Shown here: in pieces, positions 23,427-32,712 of the stretch
Layout of the letters: every line of letters begins with the position of its first letter
How positions within the stretch are numbered: position 1 is the first letter of the stretch
Assembly: GCF_030503875.2 (NCBI RefSeq)
Contig: NZ_CP129968.2
Location: 1,700,001-1,764,000 of the forward strand
DNA length: 64,000 nt
Origin: Marivirga arenosa
Lineage (GTDB): Bacteria; Bacteroidota; Bacteroidia; Cytophagales; Cyclobacteriaceae
Direction of reading: 5' to 3'
Notes under the pieces: model-generated
Told to the model about the DNA's origin: nothing
The model's database searches: none
What the model saw: only the letters and a program-made list of their open reading frames with translations
Translations under genes and position numbers: made by a program

Positions 23427-25292
23427 ATGGCTATGTCAAATAAGGAACAAGAATATAAAAAGTTATTTATCTCAGAGGCTGATTCAAGCGTGGAGGAGTT
23501 GGAAACACTACTTACACAATTAGAAAAATCACCTAAGGATCAGAAAACAATTGATTCAATCTTTAGAATTACGCATACCTTAAAAGGTAATGCAGCTGGA
23601 ATGGGGTTTGAATTGATATCTAAATTTTCTCATGCGCTGGAGGATTTATTTTCGGAGATCAAACAAGCCAATATTAATATAGAAAGTGAAATTTTTTCTA
23701 CTTTATTCAAAGCGGTTGATACTCTAAAAGAACTTGTTCAATCTCTTTCTGATGACAGCCTTAATGTTCGTTATAGAGGAATCCAGCGTAAGCTTGAGGT
23801 TATTGTTGAAAACAGTAAAAAGCAAGAATCCTATGCAGAAACAGCATCTGTAAAAGAAGTTGAGGACAAAGAAAAACCAGCAAAAAAAACCAAAGCAAAG
23901 AAGTCAACCGCTAAGCCAAAAGCTACAAAGAGTAAAGCTGTTGAAAAGCAGCAAAATGAGGAAGCAAAATTGGAAGAATTACGATCAGCTTTTGAAGCTA
24001 ATCAAAAGCAAGAAGTAAGTAAAAAAGACCCAGTCTTTGAGCAAGAAATTGAGGTAATTCAAGAAGAAAAGGAAACTAAGAAAATCAGTTTTTCAGACAT
24101 GGTACAAGTGCCCGTTGAAAAGCTCGATAATTTATTAAACTTAGTAGGCGAATTAATCATCGAAAGGGATAGATTAATCACAGCCCATGAAGCCAATGTT
24201 TCAAGAAATGAATTTAATAGCTTAAAAAGAGTATCCTCTGATTTGCAGTATTCAGTTATGGATGTAAGACTTGTACAAGTTGGCTTTTTATTCAATAAAT
24301 TTCACAGAGTAGTAAGAGATGCTGCTTCAACTGAGAAAAAGCAAGTAGATTTAATTATTGAGGGAAGTGAAACTGAAATAGATAGAAATATTTTACAAAT
24401 TATTTCAGACTCTTTAATTCACCTCATAAGAAACGCAATTGGTCATGGTATTGAATCAGAAACGGATCGAAAAGCGCATAAAAAGGAAATAGTAGGAAAA
24501 TTAACCTTATCAGCTCGCAATGAAAGCGAAGGCGTAATCATTGATATAAAAGATGATGGAAAGGGAGTTGATGTAGATAAAATCAAACAAAAAGTATTAA
24601 ATAAGGGCTGGGTTGACGCTACAACCTTAGAAAAAATGTCAAAGGAAGAAATCATTTCTTTCATTTTTGAACCTGGCTTTTCAACCAATGATGCAGTTAA
24701 TAGTATTTCTGGTCGTGGTGTAGGAATGGACGTGGTGAAAAAAGCAATCGATTCAGTTGGTGGAAATATAAAAGTAGAAACTGAAGCGGGTAAAGGAACT
24801 ACTTTCTCATTAATACTGCCTTCATCAATGGCTGTTAAATCTACCTTATTATTTGAGGTTGGCCACAGTCAATATGCTGTACCATTAACCTATACCGATG
24901 CTGTTCTGTCACTTCAAAGAAAAGAGATATATAAAATTCAAAATAGGTTAATGATCAATCATCAAGATCAAACCATTGAAACTGTATTTTTAAGTGATTT
25001 ATTTTTCCCAAATGAGTCAGGCGCAAAAGTTGATGCCTTAAAATCAGATGCAAAATGGAATGTGGTTTTAGTGCAATACAATGGGAAGAAATTAGGCTTA
25101 GTAGTAGATAAATTATTACAGCAAAAAGAAATAGTTGAAAAACCGCTTAAAAAGCCAGTAGATTTTGTACGCTATGTAAGTGGCGTTACCATTCTGGGTA
25201 ATGGAAAAGTTTGTTTGGTTATTAACATACCACAAATCATTCAAAAATTATTTAATCATTCTGTTAACGTTAATGCTACTGCTGTAGCCTAG
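23427..25292 (+). CDS. cheA: Chemotaxis histidine kinase CheA
   Basis: A 621-residue kinase. P1/Hpt domain with phosphoacceptor H50 in FRITHTLKGNAAGMG; a Lys/Ala-rich linker (about 148-215) in place of a clear P2 domain; the P3 dimerisation helices (about 225-305); HATPase P4 (about 310-470) with LIRNAIGHGIES, DDGKGVD and GRGVGMDVVKKAI; C-terminal CheW-like P5 (about 475-610). The missing P2 is notable because P2 normally docks CheY and CheB. Six bases follow cheB. Confidence 0.95.
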   Translation: MAMSNKEQEYKKLFISEADSSVEELETLLTQLEKSPKDQKTIDSIFRITHTLKGNAAGMGFELISKFSHALEDLFSEIKQANINIESEIFSTLFKAVDTLKELVQSLSDDSLNVRYRGIQRKLEVIVENSKKQESYAETASVKEVEDKEKPAKKTKAKKSTAKPKATKSKAVEKQQNEEAKLEELRSAFEANQKQEVSKKDPVFEQEIEVIQEEKETKKISFSDMVQVPVEKLDNLLNLVGELIIERDRLITAHEANVSRNEFNSLKRVSSDLQYSVMDVRLVQVGFLFNKFHRVVRDAASTEKKQVDLIIEGSETEIDRNILQIISDSLIHLIRNAIGHGIESETDRKAHKKEIVGKLTLSARNESEGVIIDIKDDGKGVDVDKIKQKVLNKGWVDATTLEKMSKEEIISFIFEPGFSTNDAVNSISGRGVGMDVVKKAIDSVGGNIKVETEAGKGTTFSLILPSSMAVKSTLLFEVGHSQYAVPLTYTDAVLSLQRKEIYKIQNRLMINHQDQTIETVFLSDLFFPNESGAKVDALKSDAKWNVVLVQYNGKKLGLVVDKLLQQKEIVEKPLKKPVDFVRYVSGVTILGNGKVCLVINIPQIIQKLFNHSVNVNATAVA

Positions 25293-25297
25293 TATTT

Positions 25298-25906
25298 ATG
25301 GAAAAAATTAGTAAAGACATAAAAGCAATTGCGGAGAGCATTTTTTTCAAAGGATATGAGAAAGCAAGTCAATCATTTTCGAATTTATCAGGAGAGGATG
25401 TTTCAGTTAAGAATTTCGAAATATTCTTTGGTGAGTCCGATGATTTATTAAAGAAAATAGTGAAGACTAAAAATCCTACCATCTTGATTACAGATATAAT
25501 AGGGGAGGCAAAAGGTAAAAGCTATTTAGTTTTTAGTGAGAGAGATTCAAAAGCTATTCCAGAACTATTAATTAATAGAATGAAAAGCTTGCAGCATAAT
25601 CCTGATTTTGAAGAGATAATTTTAAAAGAAGTAGATAATATGGTTTCTGCAGCTGTTATTACTGAACTATCAAACCAACTAGATTTAAAAATTTATGGTG
25701 ATGTTCCTAAAATCATTTTACCAGAGGATGCAACTCGAACTTGGTTGAATGATGAGATTGAAGACAATCACCAAATGTTTGCAATTCTTTCTACCGCCAA
25801 TTTTTCATTTGAAAGTTGCGGTAAAATCAATCCCTATTTTATCTGGATTTTAGATAAGCAATTTCAATCTACAATGAACCAAAAGAAATTTACTCATGCG
25901 AATTGA
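25298..25906 (+). CDS. CheC/CheX-like protein of the chemotaxis operon
   Basis: A 202-residue soluble protein. The segment FEEIILKEVDNMVSAAVITE (about 105-124) resembles the phosphatase helix of the CheC/CheX family, where the Glu and Asn of ExxN insert into CheY-P. Only the ExxN part is seen; the preceding Asp/Ser of the consensus is Ile. A second such helix is not obvious. The position between cheA and a sensor gene, and cheD upstream, support a role in CheY dephosphorylation or adaptation. It overlaps the next gene by 11 bases. Confidence 0.6.
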   Translation: MEKISKDIKAIAESIFFKGYEKASQSFSNLSGEDVSVKNFEIFFGESDDLLKKIVKTKNPTILITDIIGEAKGKSYLVFSERDSKAIPELLINRMKSLQHNPDFEEIILKEVDNMVSAAVITELSNQLDLKIYGDVPKIILPEDATRTWLNDEIEDNHQMFAILSTANFSFESCGKINPYFIWILDKQFQSTMNQKKFTHAN

Positions 25907-28811
25907 CAGAAACCATTGGTATTTATTATTAGGATTTGGAGGAATGTTAATTGCCTTTGTAGCAAGTATTTTTCTTACTCTAATAGTAAAAATTATAAAT
26001 CCATACTATCACCTTACTATTTATGCCGTAGCCTTCTTTTTCTTTATCGTAATGGTAATGAATTATATAAGAGAGAGAAAAGGCATAAAACAGATTTCAG
26101 ATTTAGGTACAAACTTAGATGTGGATGATTCTAAATTTGAGTTCAAATCATCTAATAAATGGACTCAGAATTTTTATAAAGACATTTTAGCAAATCGTCA
26201 AAAAATTAAATTGGCAACAGATTGGATAAATGATATTGCAAATGGAAAGTCAATTGAATTAGTAGATAGTGAAGAAAACCAATTAACAAAAGCTGTTATT
26301 AACCTACAGTCTGAATTGACTACCTATCGAACTAAAGAAGAACGCAGAACGTGGCAAGCTGAAGGTTTAGCAAAATTCTCCGAATTATTACGGACCTACA
26401 ATGAAAACATGCGTGATTTCGGATTTCAAATCATAAGTGAAACGGTAAAATATGTAGAGGCTAATCAAGGTGCGATCTTTTTAGTTCAAGAGGAGGAAGA
26501 GGAAGAATACTTGGAAATGGTGGGATGTTACGCTTATGAAAGAAGAAAATTAGCAAAAAAGAAAATATACAAGGGACAAGGACTTGTTGGGCAATGTCTA
26601 CAAGAAAAAGACCTTATTTATATAACGGATGTGCCAGAAAAATATGTTAAAATCACTTCTGGATTAGGGCATGCATTACCTCGCCATATCATCATCATTC
26701 CATTACTGAATGATGAAAAAATGGTAGGAGCAATGGAAATAGCTTCATTCAAAATTTTAGAAGACTACCAGATTAAATTTTTACAAGATTTGGCTAAAAA
26801 TATTGGAGCATCTTTATCTGTCATTCAAGTAAATGAAAATACTCAAAAGTTATTGGAGGAATCTCAAAAAATGTCAGCTGAACTTCAGGCAAATGAAGAG
26901 GAAATGCGTCAAAATATGGAGGAAATGGAGGCTACTCAAGAAGAGATGTCTAGAAATCAACTTGAGTTAGATGGAGTTTTCAATGCTATAAATAACACCT
27001 TATTAAAAGCTGAAATTGATGTAGAGGGTAATTTTAAAAGTGCGAATCAAAAGTTTAAAGATTTCTTGAAATGGTCAGATGATGATTTGAAATATAAAAA
27101 GCATGAAAATATTTGTCGTGATCAGCAGCGATGTAATGATATTTGGAAGGCAGTGAGAAGCGGTGATAATTACATAGTAGAATATGAAACCAGAACTTCT
27201 AAAAAAGAGAAAGTTTGGATAGAGGCTTCTTACTCCCCCGTTTTAGATTTTAGCGGAAACTTGAGTAAAATATTAATGCTGGCTCAAGATATTACTGAGA
27301 GAGTAGCTAATGAGGAGGAGCAAAGAAGGCTTTCATTAGTTGCTGATAATACTGATAATTCGGTAATCATAACGGATAAAGATGGCTACATTGAGTATGT
27401 GAACTCTGGTTTTGAAAAAATGACGGGCTATACTTTAGAAGAAATAAAAGGTAAAAAGCCAGGACATTTCTTGCAAGGGCCTGAAACTAATCAGGATACC
27501 AAAAGAAAAATTAGTCAATTGTTAAAGGAACAAAAGCCGATATATGAGGAAATTTTGAATTATGATAAAAGTGGAAATAGTTATTGGGTTTCATTGGCAA
27601 TCAATCCTGTTAAGGATGAAAATGCAGAATTGAAAAACTATATTGCTATTCAAGCAGATATTACACATACCAAAAAATCAGCATTAGACGCAAAGTATAA
27701 ATTAGAGGCTATAGGAAGATCAAACGCGGTTATGGAGTTTGACACCAATGGTATTATACTTGAAGTGAATCAAAATTATCTTGATATTATTGGGTATGAT
27801 AGACAGGAATTAATTGGAAAGCACCATGAAATCATGGTAGATAAATCTACATCAGAATCTACAAATTATAAGAATTTATGGGAGAAGCTTGCAAAAGGAG
27901 AATTTGTAACTGGAGAATTTGAAAGATATACTAAATCTGGAGAAAAGGTGATCCTAAAAGGTGTATTCAATCCAATATTTGACATCAACGGTAAGGCGAT
28001 CAAGATAGTTAAATTTGCTACTGATATTACACAGGAGAAGAAACTAGCCAAAGATAACGAAAGACAGCAAGTTGAATTGCTGAATCATATGGAAGCTATA
28101 GATAAAACTATTGGCTCATTAGAATTTAATGAAAAGGGTAAAATTGTTAGGGCTAATGATATTTACTTGAGTATAACTGGTTTCAAATTTGAGGATATTA
28201 AAGGTAAGTCATATTTTGATTTACTTCCTGAGAAAGATCGATTTAAGCCTCAATATCAAATGATGTGGGAAAGCCTTCAAAATGGCAAGTTCTTCTCTGG
28301 AGAGTTCAAGCAGGTTGATAGCCAAGGGCATGAGGTATGGCTTTCAGGTACAATAAATCCAATTTATAATAATTCCAATAATCTGGAAAAAGTGCTTCTA
28401 TTGGCCCAGTTTACAACTAAATCTAAGCAGAAATTAAACGAATTGAATGGTTCAGTTTCTGCTATGAAAGGAGTAATTCCAATTCTTGAGGTTAATACTG
28501 ATTTCAGCTTAAAGAATGCGAATCCTTTATTTTTTGAAGCCTCAGGTTATAGTAGAATGAATTTGAAATCAGTAAATTTTAAGGAGAATTTTAATTTTGA
28601 AAAAGGCATCACCGCTAAAACAGTATTAACTGATTTAGAAAATGGAAAGAAAGTTGAAACCAATTTAGAATTTAAAACAAAGGAGGGGGATTGGGTAGGC
28701 TCAAAAGTGAGCCTAGCAGGTGTTCAAAATCTAGATTTAGAATTAGATAAGATAATCATTCTTTTCACAGGAATGGTAGATCATAAAGTGCAATTGAAAA
28801 ATGTCAACTGA
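25896..28811 (+). CDS. Membrane sensor with GAF and multiple PAS domains but no kinase output
   Basis: A 971-residue protein. Two transmembrane helices (about 10-32 and 40-58), a linker, a GAF domain (about 165-305; IFLVQEEEEEEYLEMVGCYA), a coiled coil (about 305-350) and then four to five PAS domains (from about 355 to 950). No HisKA, HATPase, GGDEF or MCP signalling module is visible. It overlaps the CheC-like gene and cheR by 11 bases each, so it is made together with the chemotaxis proteins. The PAS domain near residue 725 closely resembles the first PAS of the operon's MCP. It may be a scaffold or sensor feeding CheR/CheA through protein contacts (inference). Confidence 0.8.
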   Translation: MRIDRNHWYLLLGFGGMLIAFVASIFLTLIVKIINPYYHLTIYAVAFFFFIVMVMNYIRERKGIKQISDLGTNLDVDDSKFEFKSSNKWTQNFYKDILANRQKIKLATDWINDIANGKSIELVDSEENQLTKAVINLQSELTTYRTKEERRTWQAEGLAKFSELLRTYNENMRDFGFQIISETVKYVEANQGAIFLVQEEEEEEYLEMVGCYAYERRKLAKKKIYKGQGLVGQCLQEKDLIYITDVPEKYVKITSGLGHALPRHIIIIPLLNDEKMVGAMEIASFKILEDYQIKFLQDLAKNIGASLSVIQVNENTQKLLEESQKMSAELQANEEEMRQNMEEMEATQEEMSRNQLELDGVFNAINNTLLKAEIDVEGNFKSANQKFKDFLKWSDDDLKYKKHENICRDQQRCNDIWKAVRSGDNYIVEYETRTSKKEKVWIEASYSPVLDFSGNLSKILMLAQDITERVANEEEQRRLSLVADNTDNSVIITDKDGYIEYVNSGFEKMTGYTLEEIKGKKPGHFLQGPETNQDTKRKISQLLKEQKPIYEEILNYDKSGNSYWVSLAINPVKDENAELKNYIAIQADITHTKKSALDAKYKLEAIGRSNAVMEFDTNGIILEVNQNYLDIIGYDRQELIGKHHEIMVDKSTSESTNYKNLWEKLAKGEFVTGEFERYTKSGEKVILKGVFNPIFDINGKAIKIVKFATDITQEKKLAKDNERQQVELLNHMEAIDKTIGSLEFNEKGKIVRANDIYLSITGFKFEDIKGKSYFDLLPEKDRFKPQYQMMWESLQNGKFFSGEFKQVDSQGHEVWLSGTINPIYNNSNNLEKVLLLAQFTTKSKQKLNELNGSVSAMKGVIPILEVNTDFSLKNANPLFFEASGYSRMNLKSVNFKENFNFEKGITAKTVLTDLENGKKVETNLEFKTKEGDWVGSKVSLAGVQNLDLELDKIIILFTGMVDHKVQLKNVN

Positions 28812-29646
28812 ACCCATTACAACGGCAGTAGAAATCACTGATGAAGAAATGCGCTCCATTCAGGATGCCATCATGAAGCGCTATGGAATTGATTTTTTCA
28901 ACTATGAACCTAAATCATTCAAAAGAAGATTACAGAGGATTTACCGGAAGTTTAATTTCAAATCAAGCTTTGATTTATGGAGCAGAGCACTAAAAGATAA
29001 GGATTTCGTGCATGAATTCATTAATGAGGTTTCGGTTGGATTAACTTCACTCTTTCGTGATCCAGAATTTTGGAAAACATATAAATCATTATGTAAAAGT
29101 CAGTTCAAAGACCAATACAGGATTAACGTATGGCATGCTGGTTGTTCGTCAGGAGAAGAGATTTATACAACTGCAATAGTTTGGGATCAGCTAAACTTTC
29201 TTGACAAAGTAAAAAGTACTGCAACGGATATATCATCAAGATCTTTAGCGCAAGCGGAAAGTGGAAGTATACTTAAAGCAAAATTACCTGAGTACGATCG
29301 CAATTTAAAGGAATTTGATTCATCCATTAACATTCATGACTATTTTGATGAAGATAAAGATGAAATTGTCTTTAGAGAGAAATATCTTCAAAATGTAAAG
29401 TTTAAGAACTCAAATTTAATAATGGAAGATTATGGAGTTCATCAATATGATATTATTTTTTGCAGAAATGTTTTGATTTATTTTGATGGGCCAGCTAAGG
29501 AAAAAGTGATTGAAAAGATTTACAATGCCTTAAAACCTGGAGGTTTTTTCATTATCGGTTTCTTAGATAGTATGTTGAGTTATCTTGATGAAGATAAATT
29601 TGAATACTATGATCTAAGGCAAAGAATATTTAGAAAGAAGAATTAG
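28801..29646 (+). CDS. cheR: Chemotaxis protein methyltransferase CheR
   Basis: A 281-residue SAM-dependent methyltransferase that methylates receptor glutamates. N-terminal helical domain (RYGIDFFNYEPKSFKRRLQR, about 23-42) and the catalytic domain with the SAM motif VWHAGCSSGEEIYT and the later IIFCRNVLIYFDG. EFINEVSVGLTSLFRDPEFW is the typical CheR segment with the NEVSV/T box. Last gene of the operon; overlaps the PAS/GAF sensor by 11 bases and is followed by a terminator. Confidence 0.95.
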   Translation: MSTEPITTAVEITDEEMRSIQDAIMKRYGIDFFNYEPKSFKRRLQRIYRKFNFKSSFDLWSRALKDKDFVHEFINEVSVGLTSLFRDPEFWKTYKSLCKSQFKDQYRINVWHAGCSSGEEIYTTAIVWDQLNFLDKVKSTATDISSRSLAQAESGSILKAKLPEYDRNLKEFDSSINIHDYFDEDKDEIVFREKYLQNVKFKNSNLIMEDYGVHQYDIIFCRNVLIYFDGPAKEKVIEKIYNALKPGGFFIIGFLDSMLSYLDEDKFEYYDLRQRIFRKKN

Positions 29647-29661
29647 TTATTACCATCTAAC

Positions 29662-29696
29662 AAAAAAGCCTTTCAGATGTCTGAAAGGCTTTCTTA
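29662..29696. terminator. Bidirectional hairpin terminator
   Basis: AAAGCCTTTCAG (29665-29676) pairs perfectly with CTGAAAGGCTTT (29681-29692). A-run before and T-rich after make it usable in both directions: it ends the che operon (+) and the zinc-ribbon gene (-). Confidence 0.88.
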
Positions 29697-29714
29697 GTAA
29701 AAATATTCTTAAGC

Positions 29715-30500
29715 TTATTTCTTCTTTGCAGTAGTTTTTCTGGTAGTACGTTTCTTTTTTGGTTTCTCTTCCACAATCTCCTCTTCAACATCAGTAAGGA
29801 TTCTACCACAGTGCTCACATACTATTAGTTTCTTTCTATCTCGAATGTCAGCTTGTCTTTGAGGAGGTACCGTATTGAAACATCCACCACATGCACCTCT
29901 TTTTACAGGTACAACAGCTAAACCGTTTCTAACATTTCCTCTTAATCTTTCATAAGAAGCAGCCAAACGATCTTCTAATTTTTTAAGGGCTTTTTCTCTA
30001 TCTTTTTCAAGTTTAGCAACCTCTTCTTCTGTTTCAGATTCGATATTTTCTAATTCAGAACGTTTAGCGTCAAGATCTTTCAATCTATCCTCATGTAAAG
30101 CCTTAGTTTCTTCGATTCCTTTTTCTTTCTCCTCAATTTTAGCTTGCGCTTCTTTTATTTTTTTTTCGTGAATCTGAATGTCTAATTGCTGTAATTCAAC
30201 TTCTTTAGTAATAGCATCATATTCACGGTTATTTCTAACGTTCATTTGCTGCTCACCATATTTAGCAATTAGTTTTTCAGATTCTTTGATGCCTTGTTTA
30301 GCAGCATCAATTTCATCTTTTATGGCTTGAACATTATCGTCAAATTTCTGGATACGAGTTTCATAACCCGCAATTTCATCTTCTAAATCAGCTACCTCGT
30401 CAGGTAATGCTCCCCTCACTTTTTTAATATCGTCAAGTTTTGAATCGATACCTTGTAATTTTTTCAAGGCGTCAAGCTTTTGTGCTACAGTACTTTCCAT
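29715..30500 (-). CDS. Coiled-coil C4 zinc-ribbon protein (DUF164/CdsZ-like)
   Basis: A 261-residue protein: a long coiled-coil hairpin (about 1-190) followed by a zinc ribbon (ACGGCFNTVPPQR then VCEHCGRILTD, four Cys) and a Lys-rich tail (KKKRTTRKTTAKKK). This is the widespread zf-RING_7/DUF164 family; homologues have been proposed as secretion or RNA-binding adaptors, but the role in Bacteroidota is not established. It lies 4 bases downstream of the Nif3-like gene, as is common in the phylum, so they form one unit. Confidence 0.85.
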   Translation of the reverse strand: MESTVAQKLDALKKLQGIDSKLDDIKKVRGALPDEVADLEDEIAGYETRIQKFDDNVQAIKDEIDAAKQGIKESEKLIAKYGEQQMNVRNNREYDAITKEVELQQLDIQIHEKKIKEAQAKIEEKEKGIEETKALHEDRLKDLDAKRSELENIESETEEEVAKLEKDREKALKKLEDRLAASYERLRGNVRNGLAVVPVKRGACGGCFNTVPPQRQADIRDRKKLIVCEHCGRILTDVEEEIVEEKPKKKRTTRKTTAKKK

Positions 30501-30504
30501 GCAG

Positions 30505-31602
30505 TTAATAATATTTTATCGGATTCGTGACAGTCTGTCCTAAATGGAGTGCAATATTAGCAAAATTTTCTTTCAATATTGCATAAAATATCTCATTTGT
30601 AAAACGTTCGCTCTCATAATGCCCTATGTCCGCTATAATAAGGCTTCCATCGGCATCAAAAAATTCATGATATTTAATATCTGAACTAATGTATATGTCG
30701 GCTTTTAGTGCTTTAGCTTGTGAAATTAAAAAAGAACCTGATCCTCCGCAAAGTGCAACTTTTTGAATTTTACGGTTAATTTCGGCTGTATGTTTTATGA
30801 CTTCCAAATCCATTTTTTCTTTTAAATAGTCAAAAAACTCTTTAGCTGGCATAGGTGAATCAATTTCACCTATCATTCCAGAGCCTAAATCATCAAAAGT
30901 ATTTTCTAATTGATGTAAATAGTAAGCCACCTCTTCATAAGGGTGGGCCGATTTCATTGCCCCTAATATCTTTCCTTTCATGTGCATTGGAAAAATGACT
31001 TCTATTTTAGTTTCTTCAACCGATTCTAATTTTCCTTTTTCACCTATACTAGGGTTAGCCTTATCTGAAGGTAAGAAACTTCCCGTTCCCTGGCTTTCAA
31101 ATGCACAATCAGCATACTCTCCAATTTGACCAGCTCCAGCCTTATGCAAGGCTTTCTTTAAGTTTGCTGATTCTTCTTGAGGAACAAATACACTTAATTT
31201 TGCTAGCTGCCCCTTCTTCGGGCTTAGTATTTTTAAGTTCTTCAAACCTAATTTCTCAGCAATTTTAGCATTTACACCATTTTTAATATTATCTAAATTG
31301 GTATGGGAAGCATAAATGGCAATATCATTCTTTATTGCTTTGATAACAGTACGTTCCACATAATTACCACCGGTAAGTTTTTTAAGGCCTTTAAATATTA
31401 TTGGGTGATGAGCTACTATAAGTTCGCAATTTTTTGAAATGGCTTCATCAATAACTTCCTCAGTCACATCTAAGGTGATTAAGATATTGCTAACATTCTT
31501 AGAAGCATCACCCACAATTAGTCCTGCATTATCATAAGATTCTTGATAAGCGAGGGGCGCAATCCTTTCTAAATGTTGGACGATATCCTTTATTTTGTTC
31601 AT
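30505..31602 (-). CDS. Nif3-like dinuclear metal centre protein
   Basis: A 365-residue NIF3/YqfO/GCH-I type 2 family protein. The metal ligands are in VAHHPIIFKG (about 64-73) and near the C-terminus (ADIGHYESERF). The middle insert of about 100 residues (from LAKLSVFVPQEESANLKKAL) is the PII-like domain of the long YqfO-type form; length is typical of that form. The biochemical role of the family remains uncertain. Co-transcribed with the zinc-ribbon gene and divergent from lpxK with a short intergenic region. Confidence 0.9.
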   Translation of the reverse strand: MNKIKDIVQHLERIAPLAYQESYDNAGLIVGDASKNVSNILITLDVTEEVIDEAISKNCELIVAHHPIIFKGLKKLTGGNYVERTVIKAIKNDIAIYASHTNLDNIKNGVNAKIAEKLGLKNLKILSPKKGQLAKLSVFVPQEESANLKKALHKAGAGQIGEYADCAFESQGTGSFLPSDKANPSIGEKGKLESVEETKIEVIFPMHMKGKILGAMKSAHPYEEVAYYLHQLENTFDDLGSGMIGEIDSPMPAKEFFDYLKEKMDLEVIKHTAEINRKIQKVALCGGSGSFLISQAKALKADIYISSDIKYHEFFDADGSLIIADIGHYESERFTNEIFYAILKENFANIALHLGQTVTNPIKYY

Positions 31603-31685
31603 ATTTGTTTTTATTTCAATTCTGTCAAAGTTATAAAGTTTTACAGCCCTTGCAAGTCTTCAAAAATAAGTATTGGCAATTATTA

Positions 31686-32705
31686 ATGGCTCCTTTTAGT
31701 ATTTTGTATAAATGGATTATGCAATTCCGAAACCATTTATACGACATAGAGTACAAAGCTGTTTTTAATTTTGAACCTAATGTAATTGGAGTTGGAAACT
31801 TATCCATGGGTGGTACTGGAAAAACCCCCTTTGTTGAATATCTGATACGATATTTTATTTCCACTGGAAAGTCAAACAAGGTGGCCACCTTATCACGGGG
31901 CTATGGAAGAAAGACCAAAGGATTCAGATTGGCAACTGATGAAGATTCTGCTTCATCATTAGGAGATGAGCCGTTTCAAATTTATGAGAAGTTTAAAAAG
32001 GATATTAGGGTATCGGTTGGAGAGGATAGAGTATTGGCAATTCCTAGTATAATTCTTGAAAATTCTGAGGTTGAGACAATCATCATGGATGATGGCTTTC
32101 AACATAGAAGCGTAAAGCCTAAGTTTTCAATTTTACTGTCCGATTATAATAATCCATTTTATGATGATTTTGTCTTGCCTTCTGGCACTCTTAGAGAGTC
32201 GAGGCGAGGGGTTAGGAGAGCAGATGCAATCATTATAACTAAATGCCCTGATAATTTAACTGATGATAAAAAAACTGAAATCAAGAATAGAATATTGAGT
32301 TACACTGATAAAAAGGTGTTTTTCACAAAAGTAGATTATCAAGAAGTAAAGCATACTTTTGATAAACGAAAAGTAGATGAAAAAATCATTCTAGTTACAG
32401 GAATTGCACATTCTGGAAAATTTAAAAGTCATTTAATAGAATCCGGATACAAAATAATGACACATTTTGATTTTCCAGATCACCATAATTTTTCTAAAAA
32501 TGATATTCAAAAGATTTATGAATCAGCAAAGAATCAAAATGCTGATATTCTCACAACTGAAAAAGATTGGGTAAGATTAATTAGTCACAAAGGAATTACC
32601 AATGAAATCAAATCCATGCTTTTTTATCTCCCTATCGTGGTACAGTTTTTGGAAGATGAGAAATCTTTTCAGCAATTACTTGAAGATTCTATTAGAAGAA
32701 CTTAA
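31686..32705 (+). CDS. lpxK: Tetraacyldisaccharide 4'-kinase LpxK
   Basis: A 339-residue membrane-associated kinase that phosphorylates the lipid A precursor disaccharide at the 4' position. The P-loop is IGVGNLSMGGTGKTP. Other family segments are TLSRGYGRKTKGF, VGDEP replaced by LGDEPFQIY, IIMDDGFQHRSV and the late DFPDHHNFS. I chose ATG 31686 (MAPFSILYKWIMQFRNHLYD); a longer frame reaches TTG 31605 but would add residues outside the family and abut the divergent nif3 start. The following porin gene starts 7 bases after its stop. Confidence 0.93.
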   Translation: MAPFSILYKWIMQFRNHLYDIEYKAVFNFEPNVIGVGNLSMGGTGKTPFVEYLIRYFISTGKSNKVATLSRGYGRKTKGFRLATDEDSASSLGDEPFQIYEKFKKDIRVSVGEDRVLAIPSIILENSEVETIIMDDGFQHRSVKPKFSILLSDYNNPFYDDFVLPSGTLRESRRGVRRADAIIITKCPDNLTDDKKTEIKNRILSYTDKKVFFTKVDYQEVKHTFDKRKVDEKIILVTGIAHSGKFKSHLIESGYKIMTHFDFPDHHNFSKNDIQKIYESAKNQNADILTTEKDWVRLISHKGITNEIKSMLFYLPIVVQFLEDEKSFQQLLEDSIRRT

Positions 32706-32712
32706 AAAATTC

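Noticed and set aside
31605..31685. Upstream TTG start for lpxK
   Set aside because: The extra residues do not match the family, and ATG 31686 gives the normal N-terminus.
32602..32712. Upstream start for the porin gene
   Set aside because: It would overlap lpxK by more than 100 bases and mask the signal peptide that begins at ATG 32713.
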